A stretch of 64,000 nt of DNA from Vibrio vulnificus NBRC 15645 = ATCC 27562 (GCF_002224265.1 NZ_CP012882.1:1674001-1738000), one strand, 5' to 3'. Positions 17,254-27,412 are shown, counted from the stretch's first letter. Notes: generated by a model from the sequence alone, not told the origin. Made by a program: numbers and translations.

Positions 17254-18278
17254 AGCGCTTTCTTCTTACTCCGAAAAATAACATCACATACAGGGGCGGA
17301 GAATAAATATTGAATGTTCACTCGTTCTATGACTTTTGTTAATACGATCGGAAGCACGACCCCTGCAATCGTCCCCACAACCAAATGAATGAGGGTTGAA
17401 TCCACATGAATGATTTTGCTCATAATAATACGCGCACCACTGCCCGTTAGAATGTGCATGAGGTAGATTTGCATTGAATACAAACCAATCACTTGTAGCC
17501 ATCCTACCCTCACCCTAGAAAGGGTTATAGATAAGCAAATCACTAAGGCAATCGCAATGCTGGCGATGGTTAAAGTCATCACCCCTTTATCGTAATGGCG
17601 ATAGCCTAAATTGAAGTGGAATAACCATTGCAACACGATAAAAATCAGTAAGCAGGCGAGTAGTGATGTTTGAGGACGGAGCCACTCTTCATTCCGAGAC
17701 ATGTTTTCGGCAAACACAATACCCAAAACAAAATAAACAAGGTTGATGGCAATAAGGTTAAGGAGATAACTCTCAGGAAGCGAACCACGAAACAGATATA
17801 ACAACACAGAAAGGACAAAAAGAAGTTCAACCTGTCTGCGTTTCACCATAGAGAAATAAACGGCCATTACGCAGAATATGGCGAACAGAACATAAAGAAA
17901 CCAAAACTGAGCTCTGGGTGCCCAGAGTATTTGAATGAGATCCGAGAAAGACGTCGACCCATTGGTGTAATTGGAAAGGCCAACTTCAATGCTCCCTTGA
18001 AGCAAAGACCACAGTAAATAAGGGTAAATAAGGGTGTCTATTTTGGCTTTTAATACTCCTGTTCCTCCTCGTTTTCTAAAAGACTCCATGCAGAACAGTC
18101 CCGAAAGGAAAAAAAACAAAGGCATATGAAAACTGTAAATTACGCTGTCAACAATGCTATGAATGCTCTCTGGCAAACCAAAGCCTGCATCGTATATCCC
18201 TCGATTCACATGGCCAAATACAACGAGAATAATCCCTATCGCTTTGGCGTAATCAACCCATTCCGTCCTTGTGCTCAT
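17250..18278 (-). CDS. acyltransferase-3 family membrane protein (sugar O-acyltransferase)
   Basis: The 342-residue protein starts at the ATG at 18278, chosen because it follows AAAGGATATGGG. The next upstream ATG (18299) lacks a ribosome-binding site. About ten transmembrane segments are present with the family's N-terminal motif WVDYAKAIGIILVVFGHV (catalytic His) and YSFHMPLFFFLSGLF. Members transfer acetyl or similar groups onto sugars of surface glycans. Its coupling to the O-antigen-ligase-like gene suggests the two modify the same glycan. The pair is somewhat AT-rich and flanked by AT-rich non-coding DNA, which hints at acquisition. Confidence 0.88.
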   Translation of the reverse strand: MSTRTEWVDYAKAIGIILVVFGHVNRGIYDAGFGLPESIHSIVDSVIYSFHMPLFFFLSGLFCMESFRKRGGTGVLKAKIDTLIYPYLLWSLLQGSIEVGLSNYTNGSTSFSDLIQILWAPRAQFWFLYVLFAIFCVMAVYFSMVKRRQVELLFVLSVLLYLFRGSLPESYLLNLIAINLVYFVLGIVFAENMSRNEEWLRPQTSLLACLLIFIVLQWLFHFNLGYRHYDKGVMTLTIASIAIALVICLSITLSRVRVGWLQVIGLYSMQIYLMHILTGSGARIIMSKIIHVDSTLIHLVVGTIAGVVLPIVLTKVIERVNIQYLFSAPVCDVIFRSKKKAL

Positions 18279-18299
18279 CCCATATCCTTTTAACATCAC

Positions 18300-18983
18300 A
18301 ACCGATCAACATCCGTTTTGCCATTTATCTAGGTTTGAATGCGACATCATGGGCGAACCATATATTTCCTTTTCGCTTCCCATTTAGCTCAGTCGTCTCT
18401 GTCTTTTCAACCCTTAGCAAGACCAATGTTTCGGTGATATTTCGCTTTCTAATATTCACACTTTAAGTGAGCGGTAGCGTATCAATGAGTATGAATAAGA
18501 CAAACAGGCAACCCACCCAAACAAGGTTTTTTCCTATAAATAAGACAATTGTTACCGCACTTTAATCATGGCGAATTGAATGAGTGAAGATTATGTTGAA
18601 ATTTAAATCGTCAGGTTACTCGAAGTGTGTTTCCAAAGTACGCTTTGTTCTGTTTTTTCATCAAACACGCAGATTTTAATATCATTTGTCTCAAGAGCGC
18701 CCTTTGCGAGGCTCAAAATGCTTACATTTCAAAAAACGGTTCAGGAGAAAACATTCATATTTAATATCAACAACTTAATAAAAATTACCGTTCATTTTAT
18801 GCAATAAGCAGTCAAACACATAATAAAGCCACTATTATCACAGAAATTACACTTTCATGGACAAATCATTGCCTCAGGTTAAAAAAAGTAACAAATTGTA
18901 CTCATGTTTGAGACCTAAATGTCGATATAACTTCTACAATTAATAAAAATGAAAGAACAGTAATTATAAGCTGAGGGATTTAT
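18300..18983. other. 684-base AT-rich intergenic region without a recognised gene
   Basis: This lies between the divergent acyltransferase and chemoreceptor genes. Only short frames of about 60 codons occur, with no ribosome-binding sites or family resemblance. No terminator-type hairpin was seen. It probably holds both promoters and perhaps decayed sequence. Confidence 0.5.
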
Positions 18984-20855
18984 ATGAAATTTAGTCACAA
19001 GGTTGTAGCCGCTTCCTCCGTGCTTCTATTGGTGACCATTTCTTTGCTGTCGCTAAAACAAATTTATACCGTGCGTAACACCATCGAAGATCACGTTACT
19101 ACCAGCCTCAACGAGATGGTAAGTAGTGTCCGCAATACCGTTGTTTCTGAAATGGAAGCGAAGAAAAACCTTGCACAGTCGACAACTGAGGTCATCGAAA
19201 TTGATCCTTTTGACCGCGACTACGTGAAGACCATCTTGGAAAAACCAAAACTAAAGACCAGTTTTCTTGCTGTGGGTTTTGGCTATGAAGAAAATGGATT
19301 TGTTATCGAAAACGATGATGGCTGGGAAGCCGCCCCAGATTACGATCCTCGTAAACGCCCTTGGTACGTGGATGCCAAATCGCAAAACAAATTGATTGTC
19401 ACCGCACCTTATGTCGATATTTCCAGTAAAACGGTGATCATTTCGGTGGGTACACCTGTCAAAGAAAACGGTAAGTTTGTCGCGGGGATGTTTTACGACA
19501 TGCAGTTGACTAACCTGGCACAGTTGGTCAACCAAGTCAGTCTTTTTGATGCGGGATACCTCTTCCTCGTCTCTTCAGACGGTACAACCATCGCTCACCC
19601 AGATGCAAAAAATAATGGTGAAGTTTTCTCCAAATATCTTCCTGAAGTTAAGCTCAAAGAAGGTGAGCAGCACTTTGAAAGAGAGGGTGTGCGCTATCAA
19701 GTCACCTTTACTAAGATCCCAAGTGAAAACTGGTATATCGGTGCGATCATTGATGAAGACATCGCTTTCTCAGCCGTCGCTGACTTACGTGACAGCTCTA
19801 TCCTTTATTCTGTCATCGCATTGATTCTCAGTATTATCGCTTTAACGGTTGTGATTCGTGTCCTAATGCGTCCGCTCGATGCTCTGAACGCCGCTATTCA
19901 GGATATCGCTTCAGGCCAAGGGGATCTGACTCACCGCTTAGATACCAATACCGATGAAGAGTTTTCGACATTAGCGACAGGCTTCAACACCTTCACCAGT
20001 AACCTGCAGAACCAAATCATTCAGTCGAAAGAGATTGGACGTGAGATCATGCACGGTACCGAGCTCACAGCGAAAGGGGCTAAAGGCTCTGCTGAAGCCA
20101 TGGGGACGCAGTTGCAAGAACTAGAACAACTTGCGACCGCTATGAATGAGATGGCTGTGACAGCGACCGAAGTAGCCAATAACGCACAAGGGGCTGCGGG
20201 CGCGGCTCAAGAAGCCGATGACGCGACTCAACAAGGTTCCGTGGTCGTCAACGAATCAACGGAGTCGATTAATCAGCTCTCCGAGCGCATTGATATGGCC
20301 GTGGAAGAGGTTCAAGGCCTAGAATCTGCCACCGCCAACATCGAAACCATCTTGAAAGTGATTAACGACATTGCCGATCAAACCAACTTGTTGGCACTGA
20401 ATGCCGCTATTGAGGCTGCTCGAGCGGGTGAATCTGGTCGTGGCTTTGCGGTGGTTGCGGATGAAGTTCGTACACTGGCACAACGAACTCAAGAGTCTAC
20501 AACAGAAATTCGTAGCATGATTGAGCAGTTGCAGTCCGGAGCGGCATCCGTTGCAAGCGCCATGAAAGAAAGTAAAGGCAGCGCGGTTGAAGCGGTTGAG
20601 CGCGCACGCGAAGCCAATGATTCTCTGCAACGTATCCGCGACGCGATTCAGCGCATCACCGACATGAATATGCAAATTGCCTCTGCGGCAGAAGAACAGA
20701 GCTTGGTCGCAGAAGAAATTAACAACAACACTGTCAATATTAAAGACTTGTCGACACAAGTGGCTGGTGAAGCCTCAAATGCCAACCAAGCGATGCAAGT
20801 CCAGACGGAAAACGTTAGAAAACTGGACGAAATCTTAAATCGATTCATTGTCTAA
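18984..20855 (+). CDS. methyl-accepting chemotaxis protein with dCache sensor (tandem copy 1)
   Basis: The 623-residue receptor begins with a membrane anchor ([18 protein letters not shown]). It continues with a periplasmic double Cache domain (about 30-270), a second membrane segment ([20 protein letters not shown]), HAMP, and a full-length signalling domain with the tip [18 protein letters not shown]. The sensor contains [13 protein letters not shown] and FYDMQL. From memory these resemble the amino-acid-binding signature of dCache receptors (R-x-W-Y ... Y ... D), so an amino acid ligand is likely. There is no C-terminal pentapeptide (ends NRFIV). It has a paralogue directly downstream. Confidence 0.93.
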   Translation: MKFSHKVVAASSVLLLVTISLLSLKQIYTVRNTIEDHVTTSLNEMVSSVRNTVVSEMEAKKNLAQSTTEVIEIDPFDRDYVKTILEKPKLKTSFLAVGFGYEENGFVIENDDGWEAAPDYDPRKRPWYVDAKSQNKLIVTAPYVDISSKTVIISVGTPVKENGKFVAGMFYDMQLTNLAQLVNQVSLFDAGYLFLVSSDGTTIAHPDAKNNGEVFSKYLPEVKLKEGEQHFEREGVRYQVTFTKIPSENWYIGAIIDEDIAFSAVADLRDSSILYSVIALILSIIALTVVIRVLMRPLDALNAAIQDIASGQGDLTHRLDTNTDEEFSTLATGFNTFTSNLQNQIIQSKEIGREIMHGTELTAKGAKGSAEAMGTQLQELEQLATAMNEMAVTATEVANNAQGAAGAAQEADDATQQGSVVVNESTESINQLSERIDMAVEEVQGLESATANIETILKVINDIADQTNLLALNAAIEAARAGESGRGFAVVADEVRTLAQRTQESTTEIRSMIEQLQSGAASVASAMKESKGSAVEAVERAREANDSLQRIRDAIQRITDMNMQIASAAEEQSLVAEEINNNTVNIKDLSTQVAGEASNANQAMQVQTENVRKLDEILNRFIV

Positions 20856-20863
20856 CCCACACA

Positions 20864-20893
20864 AAGCGAAGGTATAGCCTTCGCTTTTTTCTT
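20864..20893 (+). terminator. terminator of the first tandem chemoreceptor
   Basis: Stem AAGCGAAGG / CCTTCGCTT with a short loop and a run of T. It shows that the two receptors are separate transcription units. Confidence 0.88.
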
Positions 20894-20997
20894 ATTTAAA
20901 AGTGGCTTAAAACCATCAAATAATTGGATTAACTCCAGTTTCTTAACTATAAAAATATAGATAGTTGGCGACTCAACCATATTCGGGGGGAATTGGG

Positions 20998-22866
20998 ATG
21001 AAATTTAGTCATAAAATTGTAGCCGCTTCATCTGCGCTGTTGTTGGTTACCGTATCCTTACTGACAGCCAAGCAGTATTTCACCATGCAAGATGAGCTGA
21101 CGGAGCAAGTCGAAGCCAGTGTCACGGAAATCGTAGATGGGGTTCGAAATACCGTCGCGGCAGAAATCGATGGCCGCAAAGCCATTGCTGCTTATGCCAC
21201 GAGCATGATGGAAACCGATCTGTCGCCCAAACATATTTCCGATGTCATTACCCGCCCTATCGTTAAAAACACCTTTTTACTCGCGGGTCTAGGCTTTGAA
21301 AAAGATGGGTCAAACATTAACAACGATCCTAGTTGGAACCCTGGGCCGACTTGGGATCCTCGCGTTCGTCCTTGGTACAAGGCTGCCAAAAATGCAGGAC
21401 AACTCATCATCACCGCTCCCTATGCGGATTCCGCGACCAATGAAATTTTGGTTTCCATCGCCACCCCCGTACGAGACAACGGGACATTTATTGGCGCCAT
21501 ATTCTACGACGTAAGCTTAGCGGGCCTTGCCGAACTCGTGAATCAAGTAAAATTGTTTGATGCGGGTTATGTGTTCATCGTTTCCGAAGATGGCACCACC
21601 ATCGCGCACCCAGACACTAAGCTCAACGGCAAACCGATGTCTGAATACATGCCGAACGTGCAAATTCGCGAAAACCCGCAGCAAGTCGTACTGGACGGTA
21701 TTTCTTATACGCTCGATTTTGCGTCGGTACCAGGGGAAAACTGGTATGTGGGCGTCGTCCTCGATGAAAGTATTGCTTATCAATCCATCAATGACTTACG
21801 CAACAGTTCCATCGTATACACCATCGTTGCCTTGCTCTTAAGTATTGCGATTTTGCTGGTACTGATTCGCACCTTGATGCGCCCTCTTGATGATCTCAAT
21901 AACGCCATTCAAGACGTAGCATCAGGTGAAGGGGATCTGACCCAACGATTGGACACCAATACAGACAAAGAATTCTCTCAACTGGCAGATGGGTTTAACA
22001 CCTTCACGGGCACGCTTCAGCAGTTGATCAAACAGTCGAAAGCCATTGGTGAAGAAATTCTTCGTGGTTCTGAAACCACCTCTGGTGGCCTACAAGAATC
22101 TGCGGCGGCCATGCAAGAGCAGCTACGTGAACTGGAACAGCTCGCTACCGCAATGCATGAAATGGCCACCACCGCATCCGATGTCGCCTCTAACGCGCAA
22201 GGTGCAGCCTCTGCAGCGAAAGTTGCGGACGACGCTACCGTTGATGGCACCGATATTGTGAGTGACACGACACAGGCGATAGACGACCTTTCCGTGCGCA
22301 TTGATCAAGCAGTGGTAGAAGTTCAAGTGCTTGAATCTGCGACGGCGAACATTGAAACCATCTTGAAGGTAATCAACGACATTGCCGATCAAACCAACTT
22401 GTTGGCACTGAACGCCGCCATCGAGGCCGCTCGAGCAGGTGAATCTGGCCGAGGATTTGCTGTGGTTGCAGACGAAGTTCGCACGCTCGCTCAGCGCACT
22501 CAGCAATCCACTACCGAAATTCGCACCATGATTGAAAAACTGCAAAGCAGCGCAAACTCGGTTGCCAGTGCCATGAATCAAAGCAAAGACACCGCCACCA
22601 ATGCCGTTGCCCGAGCACAAGAAGCCAACCATGCGCTTGAACGTATTCGTAATGCGATTCAGCAGATCAGTGATATGAACATTCAAATTGCCTCTGCAGC
22701 GGAAGAGCAAAGCCTGGTGGCTGAAGAGATCAATAACAACACCGTGAAAATTAAAGACCTCTCTGTTCAAGTCGCGGATTTGGCAGAAAACGCCAACATC
22801 GCGATGCAAGTTCAGGTAGAGAATGTTCGAGAGCAGGACGCAATTCTTAATAAATTTATTGTGTAA
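20998..22866 (+). CDS. methyl-accepting chemotaxis protein with dCache sensor (tandem copy 2)
   Basis: The 622-residue paralogue of the preceding gene starts at the ATG at 20998 behind CGGGGGGAATTGGG; 33 bases of open frame upstream are not needed. It has the same domain order, and the first residues ([18 protein letters not shown]) and the last (FIV) are nearly identical to copy 1. The sensor keeps [15 protein letters not shown] and FYDVSL, the same putative amino-acid pocket, but the pocket-lining stretches differ. The pair has therefore probably diverged in ligand preference. Signalling domains are highly similar, suggesting duplication or gene conversion. Confidence 0.93.
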   Translation: MKFSHKIVAASSALLLVTVSLLTAKQYFTMQDELTEQVEASVTEIVDGVRNTVAAEIDGRKAIAAYATSMMETDLSPKHISDVITRPIVKNTFLLAGLGFEKDGSNINNDPSWNPGPTWDPRVRPWYKAAKNAGQLIITAPYADSATNEILVSIATPVRDNGTFIGAIFYDVSLAGLAELVNQVKLFDAGYVFIVSEDGTTIAHPDTKLNGKPMSEYMPNVQIRENPQQVVLDGISYTLDFASVPGENWYVGVVLDESIAYQSINDLRNSSIVYTIVALLLSIAILLVLIRTLMRPLDDLNNAIQDVASGEGDLTQRLDTNTDKEFSQLADGFNTFTGTLQQLIKQSKAIGEEILRGSETTSGGLQESAAAMQEQLRELEQLATAMHEMATTASDVASNAQGAASAAKVADDATVDGTDIVSDTTQAIDDLSVRIDQAVVEVQVLESATANIETILKVINDIADQTNLLALNAAIEAARAGESGRGFAVVADEVRTLAQRTQQSTTEIRTMIEKLQSSANSVASAMNQSKDTATNAVARAQEANHALERIRNAIQQISDMNIQIASAAEEQSLVAEEINNNTVKIKDLSVQVADLAENANIAMQVQVENVREQDAILNKFIV

Positions 22867-22886
22867 GTCCGGCTCGAACGGCAATA

Positions 22887-22917
22887 GAAAAGGCGAAGTG
22901 AGACTTCGCCTTTTTTG
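22887..22917. terminator. terminator after the second tandem chemoreceptor
   Basis: Stem AAAGGCGAAG / CTTCGCCTTT with a TGAGA-type loop, then T6. It may also serve the convergent amylase gene. Confidence 0.85.
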
Positions 22918-22960
22918 TTTTCGCTATTTTGTTTCGCTATCTGCCAGTTTTGACATTATC

Positions 22961-24367
22961 TCAACACATCATCAACGCCGTTTTTGCCGCGACGACAATC
23001 TCAATCTTGCCGTTCATTGGTAAGAAATGCTTGCCCGTCAGCATATCTTGAAGAGGGCGCGCTAGTGATAAGGAGATCGTTTGTTTCCGCGCCGATTTGT
23101 TGATCACCACAAAACCACGCTCACCACGGCTGAACACCAACATATCATCATTCCCTTCCAGCACCGTCATTGGCTCGCCATGAAAGCGGTTGTGGAATGC
23201 AATCATCTGCACCATTCGCGGATCATACCAAGCGTCTTTCCAACGTGGCTGCCCATTCTGGTTAAGTATGCCGCTCGTATCGAGATCGGTGTAAATCAGA
23301 GGTGTTCCACCATCGCGCCCCAATACATAGGCGTAAGCTAACCACTCGTTTTCTTCATCCAACACTAAGTTAGCAAACACATCATTGTTAGGAATGTCAT
23401 GTGTGGTGACAAACGTAATTGCGCGCCGATTCGACAACGCCTGACCAAAACAGTACGGGTCTATCAAGCTTTTAAAGCTGCCTTTCGGGGCAAACGCTTT
23501 AAATAAGGTGCTAAAAAGAGGGAAATCGTACGCACCGAGACGAGTCTCTTGTAAGTAAGGTTGCAGGAAAAGCTCATACTCCTCCTCCGTGGCTCCCCCA
23601 TCGGTGATGATTTCACCGAAGATATGCATGCCCTGCGTGATGTCTTCAGTCCACACTTGCTTGATATGCTCGAGCGTCATGTGCTTTGCTGCATCAATGC
23701 GAAACCCTTTGACACCCATCGCCTTCAACGCCATTAAGTAATGGCGCTGCTGGGTGATCACATGCTCATGAACACGTAAGGTCGGTAAACCGGGATCCGT
23801 CGGGCCACCGCTGATACGGCCATTTTGCACTTGCCACTTATCTTTCCAATCTCGAATGCCAAACGCTTCAACAAAATCTTCTTCGGTAAATAGAGGCTCA
23901 GAGAGATCACCAAACAATCGCTGACTTTCATAGTACTCGGGATCGCACATATACTCTTCGAGTACGCTTTTACTTGGGTAGTTTAAGTCCGCTCTCTGTT
24001 TTGCTTCATTCGCCATATGATTAAACACCACATCCGCATAGACCCAAACACCACAATGCTGGAGCTCGGTCACCATGTTCTGAAAATCAGTGGTGTTGCC
24101 AAGTGCGTTATCAATCACGCGGTAATCCTGTGGCTGGTAACGCTGCCACCACTTGGGTGACTTGGCGCTGCGTAACGGCGGAGAAACGAGCACAGAGCCA
24201 TAACCCAGCTCTTGAATTTTTTTTGCCTGTTTAGCGATATCGGCATATTTCCAGTCAAATGCATGCAAAATTACGTTGGCTTTGCTGGTCGGCAAAGCGT
24301 GTTCTGCTTGATTCATTTTCTTCACATCACCTTTAGTCATCGTTCTTTTCTGTACGAGTGAATTCAA
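22961..24367 (-). CDS. GH13 alpha-amylase family enzyme, apparently cytoplasmic
   Basis: The (beta/alpha)8 glycosidase has up to 468 residues and hydrolyses alpha-1,4-glucans. GH13 conserved regions are present in order: DVVFNHMA (region I), GFRIDAAKH with the nucleophile Asp (II), HIFGEI with the acid/base Glu (III) and VTTHDIPNND with the third Asp (IV). A short C-terminal beta domain follows. No signal peptide is seen, so it probably acts on imported or stored maltodextrins. The start is uncertain: an ATG at 24316 (MNQAEHALP) is a plausible alternative. A MalT-box-like GGGGGAGGG lies upstream. Confidence 0.88.
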   Translation of the reverse strand: MNSLVQKRTMTKGDVKKMNQAEHALPTSKANVILHAFDWKYADIAKQAKKIQELGYGSVLVSPPLRSAKSPKWWQRYQPQDYRVIDNALGNTTDFQNMVTELQHCGVWVYADVVFNHMANEAKQRADLNYPSKSVLEEYMCDPEYYESQRLFGDLSEPLFTEEDFVEAFGIRDWKDKWQVQNGRISGGPTDPGLPTLRVHEHVITQQRHYLMALKAMGVKGFRIDAAKHMTLEHIKQVWTEDITQGMHIFGEIITDGGATEEEYELFLQPYLQETRLGAYDFPLFSTLFKAFAPKGSFKSLIDPYCFGQALSNRRAITFVTTHDIPNNDVFANLVLDEENEWLAYAYVLGRDGGTPLIYTDLDTSGILNQNGQPRWKDAWYDPRMVQMIAFHNRFHGEPMTVLEGNDDMLVFSRGERGFVVINKSARKQTISLSLARPLQDMLTGKHFLPMNGKIEIVVAAKTALMMC

Positions 24368-24400
24368 TGACTGAAATTATAAAAGGAGTCTGCCCGCCGC

Positions 24401-24409
24401 CCTCCCCCT
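24401..24409 (-). promoter_or_regulatory. possible MalT box upstream of the amylase gene
   Basis: On the minus strand the sequence reads GGGGGAGGG, close to the MalT consensus GGGGA(T/G)GAGG, about 34 bases before the longest start codon. A single short G-rich motif is weak evidence, but the gene is of the maltodextrin type. The rest of the 400-base gap to the stress-protein gene shows nothing else. Confidence 0.3.
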
Positions 24410-24731
24410 TTGCAAACGAGTTGTAAGGGTGAATGGAAAGGCGTAGTGACTCCTTTTCATCAGCGTATGGTGGAAAAATAATAAGCCATTGAATGGAGAA
24501 AGGAATGGTAACTTAGTTAACATACTGTTTTAAATATTAAAAAACCAAACCAATCTCTATATCTACTACTTATTTCCATACGCCTTTATGCCAAAGCAAA
24601 CCCAACTGTCTACCCTTGCGTCGTTTTCTCTTTTCTTGTTCATCGAGCAGAAATGCTGCACAAGTCACACTCGGTGAGAATACAAAAATCTATTTTCGAC
24701 TGGATGATGCGTTGCTAGCCACTCACCACAA

Positions 24732-24760
24732 CAAAAAAGCCGCCTGTTTAGCAGGCGGCT
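24732..24760 (-). terminator. terminator of the universal stress protein gene
   Basis: On the minus strand the stem GCCGCCTG / CAGGCGGC is followed by TTTTTTGTTG. Confidence 0.88.
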
Positions 24761-24778
24761 CTTAGGATCATGGCTTGG

Positions 24779-25204
24779 CTAATCGTAGATTGGCACCACC
24801 AAAATATCCACGGGAGATTTGTTCACCAACGTTCTTGAATACGAGATGATCTTGCTCCAGAAGTTATGGTGATGACCGCAGATAAGTAGATCAACTTCGT
24901 GCTCTTTGATGGTGACTTCAAGTTTGTCGCCTAGATCGCCAGTCCCGACAAAAAAGTGTTTCAATGGATATTCCATATAATCGCTAAAGCTTCTTAAACA
25001 CTCCATTGAATGTTCTGTGAGCGGCCTTTGCGTCGGATCGACATTTAAGTCGATGAGTTCACGATAAATCTCCCCATGAGTCCCATCGATGTGGATAAAG
25101 GAAATCTCTGAATCAAAGTAGCTCGCCATTTCAACGGCTCGGTCAATCAGCACGGTGCTGTCGTCTGAAATCTCCAAGGCAACCAAGATATGTTTGTATT
25201 TCAT
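24779..25204 (-). CDS. universal stress protein, UspA family
   Basis: The 141-residue cytoplasmic protein starts HILVALEISDDSTVLIDRAVEMA, as UspA proteins do. It ends with the G-x2-G-x9-(S/T)-like region: LLICGHHHNFWSKIISYSRTLVNKSPVDILVVP. The canonical ATP-binding glycines are partly replaced (CGHHHNFWSKI), as in the UspA rather than the ATP-binding UspFG group. It starts within a four-base overlap of an upstream small frame and has its own GGGTGAGG ribosome-binding site. Induction by starvation or stress is typical of the family. Confidence 0.9.
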   Translation of the reverse strand: MKYKHILVALEISDDSTVLIDRAVEMASYFDSEISFIHIDGTHGEIYRELIDLNVDPTQRPLTEHSMECLRSFSDYMEYPLKHFFVGTGDLGDKLEVTIKEHEVDLLICGHHHNFWSKIISYSRTLVNKSPVDILVVPIYD

Positions 25205-25389
25205 AGCCTCACCCTTTTGCGCAATGCGTTATCTTTAGCATAGCGATCTCTAACGAAAAAAGTGTCGATAAGATCCCGAAATAGCTCATTTTTTATCGAG
25301 AGGTGAGCGGTATTTTCAAGAAGCTCTAAACGCAAAAACGCAACCATCTGGCTGCGTCTTAACTTGGTTAATTTGTAATACCCAACCAC
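25201..25389 (-). CDS. possible small protein coupled to the stress-protein gene
   Basis: A 62-codon minus-strand frame whose stop overlaps the usp start (ATGA arrangement). The predicted product is basic and helical (LRRSQMVAFLRLELLENTAH, then FRDLIDTFFVRDRYAKDN). No clear ribosome-binding site precedes its ATG at 25389, and I recognise no family. The tidy overlap and protein-like composition argue for it; the small size argues against it. Confidence 0.35.
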   Translation of the reverse strand: MVGYYKLTKLRRSQMVAFLRLELLENTAHLSIKNELFRDLIDTFFVRDRYAKDNALRKRVRL

Positions 25390-25440
25390 TTATTGTTGCC
25401 GGCCGCGAATACAGCATTCAATCACTAGCAAGGTAAAGCA

Positions 25441-25719
25441 TTAGGTTCTGTATAGTACCTTCAACACATGCCAACCGAACTTGGTTTTCACTAAGTGTGG
25501 CGTCAATACTTCACCAGTAAAGCAAACTTTATCGAACTGAGGTACCATCTGGCCACGTTTGAATTCACCGAGGTCACCGCCACGTTTGCCCGAAGGACAA
25601 AGTGAATGCTTCTTCGCAAGCACATGAAATTTCGCTCCTTTCTTCAACTGAGCGATAATATCTTCCGCTTGCTCTTTATGCTTCACCAAAATGTGAAGCG
25701 CTGCTGCTGTGTTGGCCAT
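25441..25719 (-). CDS. ppiC: parvulin-type peptidyl-prolyl cis-trans isomerase, PpiC-like
   Basis: Cytoplasmic 92-residue single-domain parvulin (start at ATG 25719; ten upstream in-frame residues are not part of the family). The catalytic-fold motifs are clear: [39 protein letters not shown], and [13 protein letters not shown]. The His of HILV, the Cys and the final His form the usual active site. It catalyses proline isomerisation in protein folding. The length matches E. coli PpiC (93 residues). Confidence 0.93.
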   Translation of the reverse strand: MANTAAALHILVKHKEQAEDIIAQLKKGAKFHVLAKKHSLCPSGKRGGDLGEFKRGQMVPQFDKVCFTGEVLTPHLVKTKFGWHVLKVLYRT

Positions 25720-25886
25720 CAGACACCCCCTAAAATAAAAAACGCGCAAGTGTAACCTAAAGGCAGGTATCGGTCATTAATTTGATCTAAACACACGACC
25801 ATACGCTTTAACTTCGCTTTAGCCCTTGCTGGACTAAAATTATAAAGTAAGATTGAAGCGTTAGAATTTCAAAACAAGGTATACCC

Positions 25887-26810
25887 ATGGCTAAAACCCC
25901 AAGTAAGGCTAATCAATCGCAAGGAATGCTGGTCTTCAAACTGACCTTAAAGCAAAATTTTGCTATTGGTACGCTCAAAGTTAGGGAGATCGTGCCATAC
26001 ATGCCGACGACACAAATACCTTACTCTCATCGTCACGTGGTCGGCACCGTCACGATTCGTAACCTCACCGTGCCCGTTATCGACATGTCCGCTGCAATTG
26101 GTTTTCGCCCGATCGACAAATCGGAATACAAGAATAGCTATTTGATCGTGACAGACTGCTTACGTACTGTGGTGGCTTTCATGGTGCGCTCTATAGAAAA
26201 GATCATCGATTGCGATTGGCGCTCAATAGAAACCCCACCAGCCAGCGTAGGTCATAATGTGTTCGTCACTGGCATCACGCGCTATAACAACGAAATCGTG
26301 CAAATGCTGGACGTGGAGTTATTGCTTTCGAAGATTTATCCTCAATACGAGAACGCCAATATTCCAATGTTGACCGATGTGGAACGCGAACGTCTCAAAG
26401 CGCTGAACATTCTCCTTGTCGATGACTCCTCTATTGCTCGAAAACAATTGAGTGATGCGCTCGACGGTATCAACATCGGTTATCAGATCTGTAAAAACGG
26501 CTTAGACGCATTGGAGCTGATGCGAGTTGAAGCCGGACGCGGTCGCCCATTCGATTTGCTTGTAAGCGATATCGAAATGCCCGGATTGGATGGCTATGAA
26601 TTAGCGTTTGAAGTGCAAAATGATCCGGCGTTAAACCGCTCCTATCGTATTTTGCACACCTCATTATCCAGTGAAATTTGTGTTGATCGCGCTCACCAGG
26701 TCGGGGCACACGAAGCGTTAGAAAAATTTAATGCTGGCGAGCTGATTGAAGCGATGCTGCGTGGTGCCAAATCACTGGAACAAGCGAGAAATAAAACTGT
26801 CGCGGTTTAA
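25887..26810 (+). CDS. cheV: chemotaxis coupling protein CheV (CheW domain plus receiver domain)
   Basis: The 307-residue protein has an N-terminal CheW-like domain (about 10-165) that links receptors to CheA. A C-terminal receiver domain (about 175-300) has the acidic pocket in LLVDDSS, the phospho-acceptor Asp in LLVSDIEMPGLDGYE, and the Thr/Ser and Lys positions in LHTSLSSE and ALEKFNAGEL. It tunes receptor-kinase signalling in response to phosphorylation. A short ribosome-binding site (AAGG) lies before the ATG. Vibrios carry several CheV paralogues; this one stands apart from the main chemotaxis operon. Confidence 0.93.
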   Translation: MAKTPSKANQSQGMLVFKLTLKQNFAIGTLKVREIVPYMPTTQIPYSHRHVVGTVTIRNLTVPVIDMSAAIGFRPIDKSEYKNSYLIVTDCLRTVVAFMVRSIEKIIDCDWRSIETPPASVGHNVFVTGITRYNNEIVQMLDVELLLSKIYPQYENANIPMLTDVERERLKALNILLVDDSSIARKQLSDALDGINIGYQICKNGLDALELMRVEAGRGRPFDLLVSDIEMPGLDGYELAFEVQNDPALNRSYRILHTSLSSEICVDRAHQVGAHEALEKFNAGELIEAMLRGAKSLEQARNKTVAV

Positions 26811-26830
26811 TCGCAGCAGCTTTTGCTGGC

Positions 26831-27364
26831 TTATTTAGGCATTGAATAACTTTTGCTGACAAACTCGGTTTCTTGCACCTGATAATATTGATTGGTGTAA
26901 GAAGCCAAGGCATACATGACATTTGCTAACAGATTGCCATAGCGAAATAACATCGCCTCAGGTGATTTCTTCGCTGAATGTTCAATCATCACCAATGCTC
27001 TCACCACCTTCTTTGCTTGGCATCGACATAGATGCAACTGAGCAGACACCGCATGACCACCCGGTAGAACAAAGCCAACGAAGCCACCATTTAACTCATT
27101 ACGTAGTGTTTGGTAGTCCTGTTTGAGCTCAGCAATCATCGCTTCATCAATGGCCAACTTTCCTCGTACGGAGCCATTTAGGTGATAAATGTTCGGTTGA
27201 ACTCGGGTCAGAACATCACGAACAAGCTCCGGCAAATCCATGGTCAGCAACAAGCCAACTCGACTACAAAGTTCATCGGCACTGATCTCAAAATCACAGA
27301 CGAGGCTGTCTTCATAAATAAATGGGTAGCAAAGTTCATCAAGCTGCTTGGACACAGGTTTCAT
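26831..27364 (-). CDS. degenerate PduO-type cobalamin adenosyltransferase-like protein
   Basis: The 177-residue protein contains the family's central signature in altered form, LPGGHAVSAQLHLCRCQAKKVVRALV. Normal enzymes read PGGxxxxAxLHxARxxxRRAER. The N-terminal ATP-binding GDxGxT loop is missing (the protein begins KQLDELCYPFIYEDSLVC), and the catalytic Arg-Arg-x-Glu positions are Lys-Lys and Val. The fold is probably kept, but adenosylation of cob(I)alamin is unlikely; it may be a corrinoid- or nucleotide-binding relative. The gene ends 20 bases from cheV and is transcribed toward it. Confidence 0.65.
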   Translation of the reverse strand: MKPVSKQLDELCYPFIYEDSLVCDFEISADELCSRVGLLLTMDLPELVRDVLTRVQPNIYHLNGSVRGKLAIDEAMIAELKQDYQTLRNELNGGFVGFVLPGGHAVSAQLHLCRCQAKKVVRALVMIEHSAKKSPEAMLFRYGNLLANVMYALASYTNQYYQVQETEFVSKSYSMPK

Positions 27365-27382
27365 TATTTGTTTTTCGCCATT

Positions 27383-27412
27383 GAAAAAGGGAGTCAGTAT
27401 AACTGAGCTCCC
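27383..27412 (-). terminator. terminator of the hutWXZ operon
   Basis: On the minus strand the stem GGGAGCTCAGT / ACTGACTCCC (one bulge) is followed by TTTTTC. It ends the heme-utilisation transcript before the adenosyltransferase-like gene. Confidence 0.75.

Noticed and set aside
18300..18983. Small genes in the AT-rich gap before the chemoreceptor
   Set aside because: Short frames without ribosome-binding sites or family resemblance; AT-rich DNA gives such frames by chance.
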